The notes beneath the pieces are model-generated. The model did no database searches and was not told where the DNA came from. It was given only the letters and a program-made list of their open reading frames with translations. DNA of 64,000 nt from Salinimicrobium sp049680855. Lineage in GTDB: Bacteria > Bacteroidota > Bacteroidia > Flavobacteriales > Flavobacteriaceae. The DNA is taken from positions 1-64,000 of the forward strand of contig NZ_JBMPGS010000005.1 in the NCBI RefSeq assembly GCF_049680855.1, given 5' to 3'. A program made the translations under genes and the position numbers. Shown here piece after piece: positions 43,931 through 53,215 of this stretch (positions within the stretch are counted from its first letter, which is position 1; every line of letters begins with the position of its first letter).

Positions 43931-46273
43931 TCAGAACAGATATTTCAACTTCACTCCACCAAAATAATTGCGCGGATTCCCGGGATAGAAATACCTGGGC
44001 GCGGTACCTCCAAACCCAACAGCATTCGGGATAATACTCGCAGCATATTGAGTGTCAAAAAGGTTATTTACACCCGCAAATAATTCCGCTTCAAATAAAT
44101 CGAAAAGTGCAAAATCATAAGAAGATTTTAAGTGCAGCAAATTGTAACTGTCATTAAATTCTGAGTTAGCATCGTTTAACGGCATTTCCCCTTCATGCTG
44201 AAAAACAGCATAGAAGTTGAGTCCGGCGCTCGAAGCCAGATCGAATCCGGCGGTAATGCTCCTTTTAGGAACTCCCGGAAGATCATTCCCGGAATAATTA
44301 ATTCCATCATCCACAAATTCATCGAACTCATAAAAGTTTAGGGAACCATTCACATAAGGACTTAGCTCGATCCCTGAAAGTAAATTAAAATTGTAATTCA
44401 GCAGAAATTCAATTCCGTTATGATTTGTTTCTCCTGCATTCCGGCCAATGTATTGATCCTCGGCCACTCTTTCGGCAATAAGCAAATTACTGATTTGTAT
44501 TGAATAAACCGCAACTTCAGAATAAAGGCGATTGTTCAGCCAGTTTCCTTTGAATCCAAGTTCATAATTCACCCCTGTTTCAGGTTCTAGTTCGGTATTG
44601 ATCAAACCCTCAGGAGTGAGGGTTTCGGCAACCGTAGGTGTAGAAAAACCGTGGCTTATGGAGCCGTAAATACTTTTTCCTTCAGCAATCTCATAAACAA
44701 GCCCTAATCGCGGCGACCAGATGCTCTCAAATTCAAATTCTCCCGATTGATCAACCATATCTCGATTAAAAAGATCTGTAAGTTCATAGCGCGTAGAATT
44801 AAAATTGATTCCTGCTTCCAGAGAAAACGACTCAGAAAGTGAAAGATTCCATTGCGCAAAGATATTGTAGTAGCTGCGGTCCTGTGAATTATTGCTAAGG
44901 CTGTTTCCTGGGACACTTCCGCGGTCAGGAAATTCTTCATACAAATTCTCAAAAGTAGATGTGTCGTACAATTCGCGATAATACTCACCTCCCAAAGACC
45001 ACTCCGACTCAAGTGTCAAAAAGGTACTTTTCAGGTTGAATTTTGTACGGGCTCCTGTTGCCACCTGCTCTTCTTTAAGGATATCGAAAGGCCTTGGCTC
45101 ATATGCATCCCGAAAATTCATGTAAATACTCGTGGTGTTGTAGAAATCTCCGGAAAAAAGATGTCGATAAGACACTCCAAAAAGGCCTTTATCGTAAGAT
45201 TCATACCCTTTTGCTGCATCCCATGTAAAAGCTGCGGAAGTAGGATCATTTTCGAGGGTTTCCCTGTTCAGAGAACTTGGAATATAGGCCATAAGACTGG
45301 TGTATTGAGCCAAAAGCGATAAATAACTCCCATTTTTGGTATCTATTTTCCCGTGGAGACTAAAGGAATCCCGCTCGTAGTCGCTGTTATCCCTAAAACT
45401 TTCACTTTCCAGGTGATTTTGTGCCAGGACGAAATTTGTAGATTCATCGGAATGTTTCGCTATAATGCTATTTTTGAATAACCCAAAGCTGCCAAAAGTA
45501 GCTTTTTCAGAAACTGTTGTTCCCGGTTCATCTGCTTCGGCGGCGTATAAATTAAGAACACCGCCTAATCCGGCGCCATATACGCTGGAAGTGGGTCCTT
45601 TTATGATCTCTATACGCTCCACCATTGACTGGTCAATATCATCTAAAGTGGTTTCGCCTTCCGCCGTGGAAATGGGAATTTCTTCAAAATATGCTTTGAT
45701 CCTGTTGGAGCTGTACTGCGATCTCGCGCCAATTCCGCGGATGTTGATCTTGTTTGTATTCAAAGCTCCCTGGTGAACATACACCCCCGGCGCGGTACTT
45801 ATCGCCTGCACCAGATTTGTCTCGTCAAAACGCTGCAGATCCTGTTCTGAAATAATACTCACGGCCGCCGGCGTTTCTCGTAGTTCATTTGGAATAATAG
45901 TACTTCTTAACACGACTTCGGAAAGAGATTCGGGCTGCGGAATGAGGTAAAAAACCTGCTGTTCTCCTGAATCTTGAATGGTGACTTCATTTCTTTCAAA
46001 ACCAAGTTTGGACATTTGTATCCTTGCCGGAAGTCGTTGTACCTCGAGCAGGAAATAACCATTTTCGGAAGTTACCGTTCCCCCGGAAGCATCCAGAATC
46101 TTGATGGCTACATTGGGTACAGGTTCGCCTGAAGAAGCATTTCGAACAACACCTTCAATTTGTTGCCCATATATATTCCCTATTAGAAAAAGAAATGCTA
46201 ATAATAAGAGTTTTTTCTGCAATTTTTTTGAATTTCGAGGTTGGTAGTTTGATGTGTCTTTATTTCGCAGCAT
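43931..46273 (-). CDS. TonB-dependent outer-membrane receptor with carboxypeptidase-like regulatory domain
   Basis: Protein of 780 residues. An N-terminal signal peptide (basic start, then KLLLLAFLFLIGNIYGQ) is followed by a carboxypeptidase-D-regulatory-like domain at about 38-115 (IEGVVRNASSGEPVPNVAI). The plug follows from about 120 (ETPAAVSIISEQDLQRF, VERIEIIKGPTSSVYGAG), then the beta-barrel, ending in FGGVKLKYLF with a terminal aromatic. It is of the FecA/siderophore-type group, not SusC. The ligand is unknown; iron chelates are likely. There is no neighbouring SusD or regulator. Monocistronic. Confidence 0.9.
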   Translation of the reverse strand: MLRNKDTSNYQPRNSKKLQKKLLLLAFLFLIGNIYGQQIEGVVRNASSGEPVPNVAIKILDASGGTVTSENGYFLLEVQRLPARIQMSKLGFERNEVTIQDSGEQQVFYLIPQPESLSEVVLRSTIIPNELRETPAAVSIISEQDLQRFDETNLVQAISTAPGVYVHQGALNTNKINIRGIGARSQYSSNRIKAYFEEIPISTAEGETTLDDIDQSMVERIEIIKGPTSSVYGAGLGGVLNLYAAEADEPGTTVSEKATFGSFGLFKNSIIAKHSDESTNFVLAQNHLESESFRDNSDYERDSFSLHGKIDTKNGSYLSLLAQYTSLMAYIPSSLNRETLENDPTSAAFTWDAAKGYESYDKGLFGVSYRHLFSGDFYNTTSIYMNFRDAYEPRPFDILKEEQVATGARTKFNLKSTFLTLESEWSLGGEYYRELYDTSTFENLYEEFPDRGSVPGNSLSNNSQDRSYYNIFAQWNLSLSESFSLEAGINFNSTRYELTDLFNRDMVDQSGEFEFESIWSPRLGLVYEIAEGKSIYGSISHGFSTPTVAETLTPEGLINTELEPETGVNYELGFKGNWLNNRLYSEVAVYSIQISNLLIAERVAEDQYIGRNAGETNHNGIEFLLNYNFNLLSGIELSPYVNGSLNFYEFDEFVDDGINYSGNDLPGVPKRSITAGFDLASSAGLNFYAVFQHEGEMPLNDANSEFNDSYNLLHLKSSYDFALFDLFEAELFAGVNNLFDTQYAASIIPNAVGFGGTAPRYFYPGNPRNYFGGVKLKYLF

Positions 46274-46308
46274 GATAAGAAGCTTACTTCAATTTATATG
46301 CACCGTCT

Positions 46309-46316
46309 CAAAATTA
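46309..46316 (-). promoter_or_regulatory. Candidate promoter -7 element for the TonB-dependent receptor gene
   Basis: Minus-strand TAATTTTG, an exact TAnnTTTG match, 36 bases before the start codon. At 19 bases distance the partner reads TTTT rather than TTTG. Confidence 0.45.
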
Positions 46317-46400
46317 CCTTTAAATTTCACTTTAAAAAAGATTCTGAAAAAGATTAGCCTTCCTTTAACAGGAAGTGAAATTCCCAATTAAGATCAATAA

Positions 46401-46433
46401 TTTGGCTGTTTTTAGAGTTTTTGGCTAAGTTTA
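46401..46433 (+). promoter_or_regulatory. Candidate promoter of the M14 peptidase gene
   Basis: TTTG (46401-46404), 21 bases, TAAGTTTA (46426-46433): the Bacteroidetes consensus with the last base changed. It ends 13 bases before the first ATG. Confidence 0.5.
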
Positions 46434-46446
46434 CAACCTAAACAAA

Positions 46447-48207
46447 ATGTCCCCGATGAAGAGATTTTTTCTCCTTGCATTACTCGTAATTTTCGCTGCC
46501 TCCTGTGATTTCTCCAATTACATCCTTAAAACCGATTATGATTTTACCACGGTTTTTGAAAAATCTGAAGGGAAACAAACTGCGACTTACGAGGAGGTAA
46601 TTGAATATTACAGCAATCTTGCTGCTGTTTACCCAAGCGTAAGCATTAAGGAAATGGGCGAAACTGACAGCGGAAAACCTCTACACCTGGCACTTTTTAG
46701 CGCCGACGGAAATTTTTATCTTGAGGAATTGCGGGAAGATCACAGCATCCTCCTCATCAATAACGGGATTCATCCCGGGGAAAGCGATGGAGTAGATGCA
46801 ACGATGATGTTGTTTCGGGATTTGGCGCAGGATTCCATTCCGGTGCCAAAAAATACGGTAATCGCGACAATTCCTGTTTACAATGTAGGCGGTGCTTTAA
46901 ACCGGAATTCTACCACAAGAACGAACCAAAATGGCCCTGAAAGCTACGGATTTAGAGGCAATGCCCGCAATTACGATCTTAACCGGGATTTTGTAAAAGC
47001 CGACACAAAAAACACCCGAACTTTTTACGAGATTTTCCACAGACTGCAACCTGATGTTTTTATTGACAACCATGTAAGCAACGGCGCTGATTATCAATAC
47101 ACGCTTACGCACCTGTTCACGCAGCACAATAAACTTGGAGGGAAATTAGGTGAATATCTCAATGTGGATATGATGCCGGGACTCGAAAAAGCTCTGGAGC
47201 GAAAAGAACGGGACATCACCCCTTATGTTAATGTCTTCAACGACGTCCCTGAAACTGGATTTACGCAGTTTATGGATTATCCAAGATACTCAACCGGCTA
47301 TACGACGCTCTGGAACACCTTGGGAATGATGGTGGAAACTCATATGCTGAAACCATACGACAAGCGAGTTTGGGGCACATATGAACTAATGCGTTCCATG
47401 ATTGACCTTACAGATGAAGACACAAAACTTATCAAAAAGTTGAGGGCGCAGGCCAACAGGAAGTTCCGAAATCAGGAAACCTACGACTTTAATTTTGTTG
47501 CCGATAGCATTAAGCCATCTACCATTGAATTCAAAGGTTATGAAGGCAGACAGGCAACCAGTGTAGTCACCGGATTTCAGCGATTGGAATATGACACCAC
47601 ACAGCCTTTTACAAAGGAAGTCACCTACTACAACAACTTTAAGCCAACAAAGCAGGTGGAAATTCCGAAGGGATATATTATTCCGCAGGGTTGGTGGCCG
47701 GTGCTGGATCTACTGGAAATGAACCATGTTGAAATGCAGGCATTTGAAAAAGATAGTGTGGCCGAAGTAGAAGTTTATCACATAAGTGATTACAAAACCC
47801 GAGGTTCAGCTTACGAAGGACATTACCTTCACTACGACACTGAAGTTGAAAAAAGCACTGCCAGAGTGACTATCCAAAAAGGGGATTTTTACGTGCCTTT
47901 GGATCAGCCTGCGGTACGATATCTTTTAGAAACGCTGGAACCCGAGGCTGTAGATTCATTTTTTAACTGGAACTTCTTTGATACCATTCTTCAGCAGAAA
48001 GAAGGTTTCTCACCCTACGTTTTTGAGGACGTAGCCGAAGAACTTCTTGAAGATTATCCTGAACTGGAGGACGAATTCCTGAAAAAGAAGGAAAATGATC
48101 CTGAATTTGCCGCCAGCTGGTATGCACAACTCGACTGGCTCCACAAAAGATCAAGCCATTACGAAAAAGCACATTTAAGATACCCTGTCTTTCGCGTAGC
48201 CAGATAA
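46447..48207 (+). CDS. M14-family zinc carboxypeptidase-like lipoprotein
   Basis: Protein of 586 residues (start at 46447 or at ATG 46456). A lipoprotein signal (RFFLLALLVIFAASC, lipobox Cys about 20) anchors it in the envelope. Zinc site: HPGE in NNGIHPGESDGVDAT, with the third ligand His in VFIDNHVSNGADY; the catalytic Glu is likely that of TLGMMVETHM. The remaining 300 residues include a beta-rich C-terminal part. M14 enzymes remove C-terminal residues or cleave peptidoglycan peptides; the substrate here is unknown. Its 3' end overlaps the convergent Nudix gene by 33 bases. Confidence 0.88.
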   Translation: MSPMKRFFLLALLVIFAASCDFSNYILKTDYDFTTVFEKSEGKQTATYEEVIEYYSNLAAVYPSVSIKEMGETDSGKPLHLALFSADGNFYLEELREDHSILLINNGIHPGESDGVDATMMLFRDLAQDSIPVPKNTVIATIPVYNVGGALNRNSTTRTNQNGPESYGFRGNARNYDLNRDFVKADTKNTRTFYEIFHRLQPDVFIDNHVSNGADYQYTLTHLFTQHNKLGGKLGEYLNVDMMPGLEKALERKERDITPYVNVFNDVPETGFTQFMDYPRYSTGYTTLWNTLGMMVETHMLKPYDKRVWGTYELMRSMIDLTDEDTKLIKKLRAQANRKFRNQETYDFNFVADSIKPSTIEFKGYEGRQATSVVTGFQRLEYDTTQPFTKEVTYYNNFKPTKQVEIPKGYIIPQGWWPVLDLLEMNHVEMQAFEKDSVAEVEVYHISDYKTRGSAYEGHYLHYDTEVEKSTARVTIQKGDFYVPLDQPAVRYLLETLEPEAVDSFFNWNFFDTILQQKEGFSPYVFEDVAEELLEDYPELEDEFLKKKENDPEFAASWYAQLDWLHKRSSHYEKAHLRYPVFRVAR

Positions 48208-48798
48208 CATTTCTGCAGGGAAAAGAAGTTTTATATTAGCGTAGGATTTCTCTAATGCCTTTATGGCCTTTTTTTCGTTCTTCCATTTAGCTTTTTTAAT
48301 GCCTTCGCTTTCTTCAGGCACCAGCGGGCCGGTATAATTAGTTCTCATTTCATACCAGTGGGTAACCTTTAATTTGTATTTTCCTCCGCGCTGGAAAATG
48401 TGATAGGTTTTAAGCAAGAAATCGCTTATTTTAAGGTCTTTTACGCCCGTCTCCTCTTCTACTTCCCGTATGGCTCCATCTTCCAGACTTTCCTTTTTTT
48501 CCACCTTGCCTTTAGGAAGATCCCACCGGCCATTTCTGTGAATGAACAGCATTTCCCCCTTCTCATTATAAACCAATCCTCCTGCCGCTGTAACCACGGG
48601 TAATTTCTTCAAAAGGTGCTTTATAAGCTTCTCTTCCTTTTTGTGATACAGGTTTACGTAAAGCAGTTTTCCTTTATTAATGTTCTTGATGATGGTAGTA
48701 AAATTGGCTTCTTTTAGAGATAAAGAGGTGTATTTTTCACCCATATCTTCTTCCGTAGAAAGAATTATTGGAATATCATTTACAAAAACTTTATACAT
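48175..48798 (-). CDS. Nudix hydrolase
   Basis: 207 residues from ATG 48798 (MYKVFVNDIPIIL); an upstream ATG would run into pyrE regulatory sequence. The complete Nudix box, GKVEKKESLEDGAIREVEEE followed by TGV, is at residues 97-119, with RNGRWDLPKGK just before it. An N-terminal extension of about 65 residues precedes the Nudix fold and has no known function. Substrate unknown (nucleotide or dinucleotide polyphosphates are typical). It is divergent from pyrE with only 7 bases between the start codons, and its end overlaps the M14 peptidase gene. Confidence 0.9.
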   Translation of the reverse strand: MYKVFVNDIPIILSTEEDMGEKYTSLSLKEANFTTIIKNINKGKLLYVNLYHKKEEKLIKHLLKKLPVVTAAGGLVYNEKGEMLFIHRNGRWDLPKGKVEKKESLEDGAIREVEEETGVKDLKISDFLLKTYHIFQRGGKYKLKVTHWYEMRTNYTGPLVPEESEGIKKAKWKNEKKAIKALEKSYANIKLLFPAEMLSGYAKDRVS

Positions 48799-48805
48799 TT
48801 GCAGT

Positions 48806-49447
48806 ATGATTTTAGACAAAGAAACAGCAAGAAAGACTGCTGAGTTATTGTTGCAAATTAAAGCAATAAAACTTGATGCACAAGAAAGTTTTACATGGGC
48901 CAGCGGATGGAAATCTCCAATTTACTGCGATAATAGAATTGTGCTCTCCTACCCGCCCATTCGAAACTTCGTTAGGGAAAATATGGCGAAGCAAGTGGAA
49001 GAACTCTACGGTCGCGTAGACGTTATAGCAGCAGTGGCTACCGGTGCTATTGGTATTGGAATGCTGGTTGCAGAATATCTTGGAAGACCGTTCATCTACG
49101 TTCGACCTGAAGCTAAATCCCATGGCAGGCAAAACCAAATTGAGGGAAACCTGGAGGAGGGACAGACGGTTGTAGTGATTGAGGATCTCATTAGTACTGG
49201 GAAAAGCAGCCTTAACGCCGTCAAAGCTATTAAAGAAGCAAACGGAAACGTAAAAGGTATGCTAGGCATCTTCTCTTATGGATTTGACACTGCGGAAAAA
49301 AACTTTAAAGAGGCAAATGTTGAGCTACATACGCTAAGCAATTATCATTATCTTCTTGAAGTAGCTCAAAAAACAAATTACATCAACGAAAGTGAGGCTG
49401 TGATCCTAAAAGAATGGAGAAAAGATCCCGCCAACTGGAAAAAATAA
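48806..49447 (+). CDS. pyrE: Orotate phosphoribosyltransferase
   Basis: 213 residues from ATG 48806 (MILDKETARKTAELLLQI); the frame opens 42 codons earlier, antisense to the Nudix gene, with no family likeness. Motifs: FTWASGWKSPIYCDNR, ATGAIGIGMLVAEYLGRPFIYVR (split here by the loop) and the PRPP motif VVVIEDLISTGKSS. It makes OMP in pyrimidine synthesis. A TACATTTG element (48794-48801) lies 4 bases before the ATG, so a leaderless message is possible. Confidence 0.96.
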   Translation: MILDKETARKTAELLLQIKAIKLDAQESFTWASGWKSPIYCDNRIVLSYPPIRNFVRENMAKQVEELYGRVDVIAAVATGAIGIGMLVAEYLGRPFIYVRPEAKSHGRQNQIEGNLEEGQTVVVIEDLISTGKSSLNAVKAIKEANGNVKGMLGIFSYGFDTAEKNFKEANVELHTLSNYHYLLEVAQKTNYINESEAVILKEWRKDPANWKK

Positions 49448-49452
49448 AAACT

Positions 49453-49845
49453 ATGGAATTAGAAAGTCAAAAAGTAACCGTAGATAAGAGTCAGCAGGAA
49501 TTATATAATTACCTGACAAATGTTGAAAACTACGAACAGATCATGCCCGAGAGCAAAGAAAAATTTGAAGTAAAGTCAAATGACACCTTTGCTTTCGCCT
49601 TAAAAGGAATGCCAGAAATTGAACTGCAAATACAGGACACCCGTGAACCCGAATTAATAGTCTTAGGGTCAACTTCAGACAAATTTAATTTTTCCCTGGA
49701 TGTTGTTATTGAAAAGGCCGGCGAAAACCAAAGTGAGGCACAGCTCTTCTTCCATGGAAAATTTAATGCCATGATGTCAATGATGGTAAAGGGACCTTTA
49801 AAAAAGTTTATAGGGAACCTTTCAGAAAATCTTGCAAAAGTTTAA
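49453..49845 (+). CDS. SRPBCC-superfamily (START-like) protein downstream of pyrE
   Basis: 130 residues from ATG 49453 (MELESQKVTVDKSQQELYNY), 5 bases after pyrE. The pattern VTVDKSQQELYNYLTNVENYEQIMP is the N-terminal helix and strand of SRPBCC lipid-binding folds, and the C-terminal helix MMVKGPLKKFIGNLSENLAKV fits. No catalytic residues are recognised. The pyrE-SRPBCC pair is common in flavobacteria, but its function is unknown. Its stop is directly followed by the convergent birA stop. Confidence 0.75.
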   Translation: MELESQKVTVDKSQQELYNYLTNVENYEQIMPESKEKFEVKSNDTFAFALKGMPEIELQIQDTREPELIVLGSTSDKFNFSLDVVIEKAGENQSEAQLFFHGKFNAMMSMMVKGPLKKFIGNLSENLAKV

Positions 49846-49846
49846 G

Positions 49847-50578
49847 CTAGAAACACAGCTTAATCTCCTTTAGGTCAAACTCCTGCAGGACGTCATCCTC
49901 ACGTCTTACCAGGAGTTTTCCATTTTGGGAAACCCCTGCTATGATTCCCGTGAAAAGGGTGAGATCTGGCAATTGAAAAGTAGATGGAATGTTTATTCGG
50001 AACAAACGTTCTTGATATCTTTTCAGAATAATTTCTGACCTGACATCCTTCATATTTTGCAGGGCATTTTCCAAATAAGGCAACAGACTGTCCTGCACTT
50101 CATCCAGATCAAAATGTCGACCGGTTACTAGTTTCATTGATGCGGCGGTAGAAAGATGCTTGAAATCTGTCTGGTTCACATTAAGCCCCACTCCAATTAT
50201 GGAAGCAGATATATTACCTTCTGTAATCACATTTTCTATAAGAATCCCCGCAATTTTTAAGTTGGCTGCCATAATGTCGTTAGGCCATTTCACTTTCAAA
50301 CGGGGCACATTCATCTTCTCCAAACCCTCCACTATGGCTGTTGAAACCACTGCGCTTATTTGGAACTGATTGGCCAGGAAAACCGCTGGTTTAGGCCATA
50401 TAATGCTGAAAGTGAGATTCTGCCCGGGTTTCGTACTCCAGGTAGTTCCACGTTGCCCCCTGCCTTTCAATTGCTCTTTTGCTGTTATACAAGTGGCAGC
50501 AATTGAAGGCTTTTCTTTAAACATTTCACGCGCAAAAGAATTAGTGGAATCGATGGCATTAACTTTGATATGATGCAT
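49847..50578 (-). CDS. birA: Biotin--[acetyl-CoA-carboxylase] ligase
   Basis: Protein of 243 residues, containing only the ligase and C-terminal domains without the DNA-binding N-terminus of E. coli BirA; thus it is monofunctional. Biotin/AMP loop: AKEQLKGRGQRGTTW; then KWPNDIMAANLKIAGILIE with the conserved lysine, and IGVGLNVNQ. It attaches biotin to carboxylases, here at least pyruvate carboxylase (35947-39399). Divergent from rsfS. Confidence 0.95.
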   Translation of the reverse strand: MHHIKVNAIDSTNSFAREMFKEKPSIAATCITAKEQLKGRGQRGTTWSTKPGQNLTFSIIWPKPAVFLANQFQISAVVSTAIVEGLEKMNVPRLKVKWPNDIMAANLKIAGILIENVITEGNISASIIGVGLNVNQTDFKHLSTAASMKLVTGRHFDLDEVQDSLLPYLENALQNMKDVRSEIILKRYQERLFRINIPSTFQLPDLTLFTGIIAGVSQNGKLLVRREDDVLQEFDLKEIKLCF

Positions 50579-50646
50579 AGAGAAATTAGAGATAATGCAG
50601 GCGTTAAATGTTATGAAAACCTGGTCTTAAAAAGAGCAAAAAGTAA

Positions 50647-50654
50647 TAACTTTG
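50647..50654 (+). promoter_or_regulatory. Candidate promoter -7 element of the rsfS-ftsH operon
   Basis: TAACTTTG, exact TAnnTTTG match, 18 bases before the rsfS ATG at 50673. The partner element is weak. Confidence 0.45.
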
Positions 50655-50672
50655 CGCAAAGAAATAAATTTA

Positions 50673-51044
50673 ATGGCAAAAAAAGAAAAGAACAACGACA
50701 TACTTATTGCACATATAATCAAGGGAATCGAGGAAGTAAAAGGAAATGATATCGATATTCTGGATCTACGGGAAATAGAAAATACCGTTTGTGATTATTT
50801 TATTATCTGCAATGGTACTTCAAATACGCAGGTAAACGCCATAGTAAATTCCATTCAAAAATCCGTCAGCAAATCATTAAAAGACAAACCCTGGCATATT
50901 GAAGGATCTGACAATGCCGAGTGGGTACTAATGGATTACGTCAACGTAGTTGTACACGTTTTCCAGAAACATATACGAGAGTTTTATGATATTGAGAGTT
51001 TGTGGGGAGATGCCAAAACTACGTCTATAGAAACAAATTATTAA
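50673..51044 (+). CDS. rsfS: Ribosome silencing factor RsfS
   Basis: 123 residues from ATG 50673 (MAKKEKNNDILIAHIIKGIEE). Motifs: DILDLREIENTVCDYFIICNG, then PWHIEGSDNAEWVLMDYVNVVVHVF (split by structure), typical of the RsfS/Iojap family. It binds ribosomal protein L14 and prevents joining of the subunits when nutrients are scarce (known for the family). First gene of an apparent operon with ftsH, a LUD protein, cdsA, psd and ACBP, an order common in Flavobacteriaceae. Confidence 0.94.
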   Translation: MAKKEKNNDILIAHIIKGIEEVKGNDIDILDLREIENTVCDYFIICNGTSNTQVNAIVNSIQKSVSKSLKDKPWHIEGSDNAEWVLMDYVNVVVHVFQKHIREFYDIESLWGDAKTTSIETNY

Positions 51045-51063
51045 GACATTTAAGTAACAAAGA

Positions 51064-53118
51064 ATGGCCAAAGAGCAACCTAAAAAAAACATGGACCCAA
51101 AGAAGCCAAAATTCAGTGCCTACTGGATCTATGCAGCTATCATCCTGATATTCCTGGGAATAAACTTCTTTAGCGGAAGCGGGTTCAGTGAACCGGAAAA
51201 AACCAATCCTCAACAATTTCTTTCCTTTCTTGAAAACGGAGATGTTGAAAGGGTTTTAATTGTAAATAGAAATCAGGCCCGGGTTTTCCTTACCGAAGAA
51301 GCAAAGCAAAAGGAAATTCATCAAAGCACTACAGGAGAAGGACTTTTCCCTTCTGAAGATGCACCAGATTATACATTTGAATTTGGAGATCTACAAAACC
51401 TGGAAGATGCCATTGAAGAAGTAAAAGTAGAGAGCAACATAGAAACTCCTGTTCTTTACGAAACGCATGAAAACGTTTGGAGTGATGTTTTATTGACCCT
51501 ACTACCCTTCATCCTTATTATAGGTATTTGGATCTTTATAATGAGAAGAATGAGTGGCGGAGCCGGTGGTGGTGCAGGCGGACAAATCTTTAACATTGGA
51601 AAGTCTAAAGCCAAGCTGTTTGACCAGAATACCGATGTAAAAACCTCTTTTAAAGACGTTGCAGGACTCGAGGGAGCTAAGGAAGAGGTGCAGGAAATCG
51701 TGGATTTCCTTAAGAATCCTGAAAAATATACTTCTCTGGGTGGTAAAATTCCTAAAGGTGCACTTCTTGTAGGACCTCCGGGAACCGGTAAAACATTATT
51801 AGCCAAGGCCGTTGCAGGTGAAGCAAAAGTACCTTTCTTCTCGCTATCAGGTTCAGACTTTGTAGAAATGTTCGTAGGAGTTGGTGCCTCAAGGGTTCGT
51901 GACCTGTTTAAACAGGCGAAAGAAAAATCTCCGTCTATTATATTTATTGATGAGATTGACGCCATTGGACGTGCCCGCGGAAAAAGTAACTTCTCAGGAT
52001 CTAACGATGAACGGGAGAATACCCTAAACCAGCTTCTTACCGAAATGGATGGTTTTGGTACAAATACCAATGTCATTGTGATCGCTGCGACAAACCGAGC
52101 CGATGTACTGGATAAAGCCCTTATGAGAGCAGGACGGTTCGACAGACAAATTTATGTTGACCTTCCGGATGTAAGAGAAAGAAAAGAGATTTTTGACGTT
52201 CATTTACGTCCTCTCAAAAAAGTGGCAGACGAGCTGGATACAGATTTTATGGCAAAGCAAACTCCGGGATTCTCTGGAGCAGATATTGCCAACGTGTGTA
52301 ACGAAGCTGCCTTAATCGCCGCCAGAAAAGGAAAACAGGCCGTTGGAAAACAGGATTTTCTGGATGCAGTTGATCGTATTGTGGGTGGTCTAGAAAAGAA
52401 AAATAAAATTATCACTCCTGAAGAAAAACAAGCCATTGCTTTTCACGAAGCCGGTCACGCTACTGTGAGTTGGATGCTGGAGCATGCTGCACCACTGGTA
52501 AAAGTAACCATTGTACCACGAGGACAGTCACTTGGAGCTGCCTGGTATCTCCCGGAAGAAAGACTTATTGTACGCCCTGAGCAAATGCTGGACGAAATGT
52601 GCGCCGCCATGGGTGGACGGGCAGCCGAAAAGGTGATTTTCAATAAGATTTCTACAGGGGCGCTTAGTGACCTTGAAAAGGTAACCAAACAAGCGAAAGC
52701 TATGGTAACTATTTATGGGTTGAACGACCAGGTTGGGAACTTAACCTATCACGATTCCTCAGGACAAAGTGAATACAACTTCACCAAACCATATAGCGAA
52801 AAAACTGCAGAATTAATTGATAAGGAAATCTCCAATTTAATTGAAACTCAATATCAACGCGCTATTAAGTTGCTAGAGGAAAATAAAGACAAACTTACCC
52901 AGCTTGCGGAAATTCTCCTCGATAAAGAGGTTATTTTTAAGGATAATCTGGAAGAGATCTTTGGAAAAAGACCTTATAAAAGCAGGGAAGAAATTATGAA
53001 CGGAAGCACTCCAAGAAAAGAGGTTCCGGTACGCGAAGAAACCGTCACCGAAAAAGCGCTTTCTGAAGGCACAGAACCTCAAGAAGCTACTACTGGCAGG
53101 CCTTCCGAAGAAAAATAG
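51064..53118 (+). CDS. ftsH: ATP-dependent zinc metalloprotease FtsH
   Basis: Protein of 684 residues. Two membrane helices (about 18-37 and 141-160) flank a periplasmic domain. The AAA+ module has Walker A GPPGTGKT (237-244), Walker B IIFIDEIDAIG and the second region of homology (ATNRADVLDKALMRAGRFDR). The protease domain has zinc motif HEAGH (461-465). A C-terminal tail rich in Glu/Thr follows. It degrades misassembled membrane proteins and regulators. A 16-bp stem-loop after the stop suggests that part of the transcription ends here. Confidence 0.98.
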   Translation: MAKEQPKKNMDPKKPKFSAYWIYAAIILIFLGINFFSGSGFSEPEKTNPQQFLSFLENGDVERVLIVNRNQARVFLTEEAKQKEIHQSTTGEGLFPSEDAPDYTFEFGDLQNLEDAIEEVKVESNIETPVLYETHENVWSDVLLTLLPFILIIGIWIFIMRRMSGGAGGGAGGQIFNIGKSKAKLFDQNTDVKTSFKDVAGLEGAKEEVQEIVDFLKNPEKYTSLGGKIPKGALLVGPPGTGKTLLAKAVAGEAKVPFFSLSGSDFVEMFVGVGASRVRDLFKQAKEKSPSIIFIDEIDAIGRARGKSNFSGSNDERENTLNQLLTEMDGFGTNTNVIVIAATNRADVLDKALMRAGRFDRQIYVDLPDVRERKEIFDVHLRPLKKVADELDTDFMAKQTPGFSGADIANVCNEAALIAARKGKQAVGKQDFLDAVDRIVGGLEKKNKIITPEEKQAIAFHEAGHATVSWMLEHAAPLVKVTIVPRGQSLGAAWYLPEERLIVRPEQMLDEMCAAMGGRAAEKVIFNKISTGALSDLEKVTKQAKAMVTIYGLNDQVGNLTYHDSSGQSEYNFTKPYSEKTAELIDKEISNLIETQYQRAIKLLEENKDKLTQLAEILLDKEVIFKDNLEEIFGKRPYKSREEIMNGSTPRKEVPVREETVTEKALSEGTEPQEATTGRPSEEK

Positions 53119-53127
53119 TACTACCAC

Positions 53128-53175
53128 AGGTAAAAAATCTTAATTTAATGAAATATAAGTTAAGATTTTTTACCT
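53128..53175 (+). terminator. Long hairpin terminator after ftsH
   Basis: A perfect 16-bp stem: 53128-53143 (AGGTAAAAAATCTTAA) pairs with 53160-53175, with a 16-base loop. AT-rich, with a T run inside the descending arm. It lies 10 bases after ftsH and 40 bases before the LUD gene, and probably reduces read-through to the lipid genes. Confidence 0.75.
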
Positions 53176-53215
53176 TTGGTTTAAATGCTACATGTCGTAA
53201 TACTTAAACACTCAT

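Noticed and set aside
43917..43937. Hairpin GTTCTG/CAGAAC at the end of coaD and the receptor gene
   Set aside because: Only 6 bp, overlaps the receptor stop codon and has no T tract; too weak to call a terminator.
51456..52076. 206-codon minus-strand frame opposite ftsH
   Set aside because: Shadow of the strongly conserved ftsH coding sequence; no start context or homologous motif.
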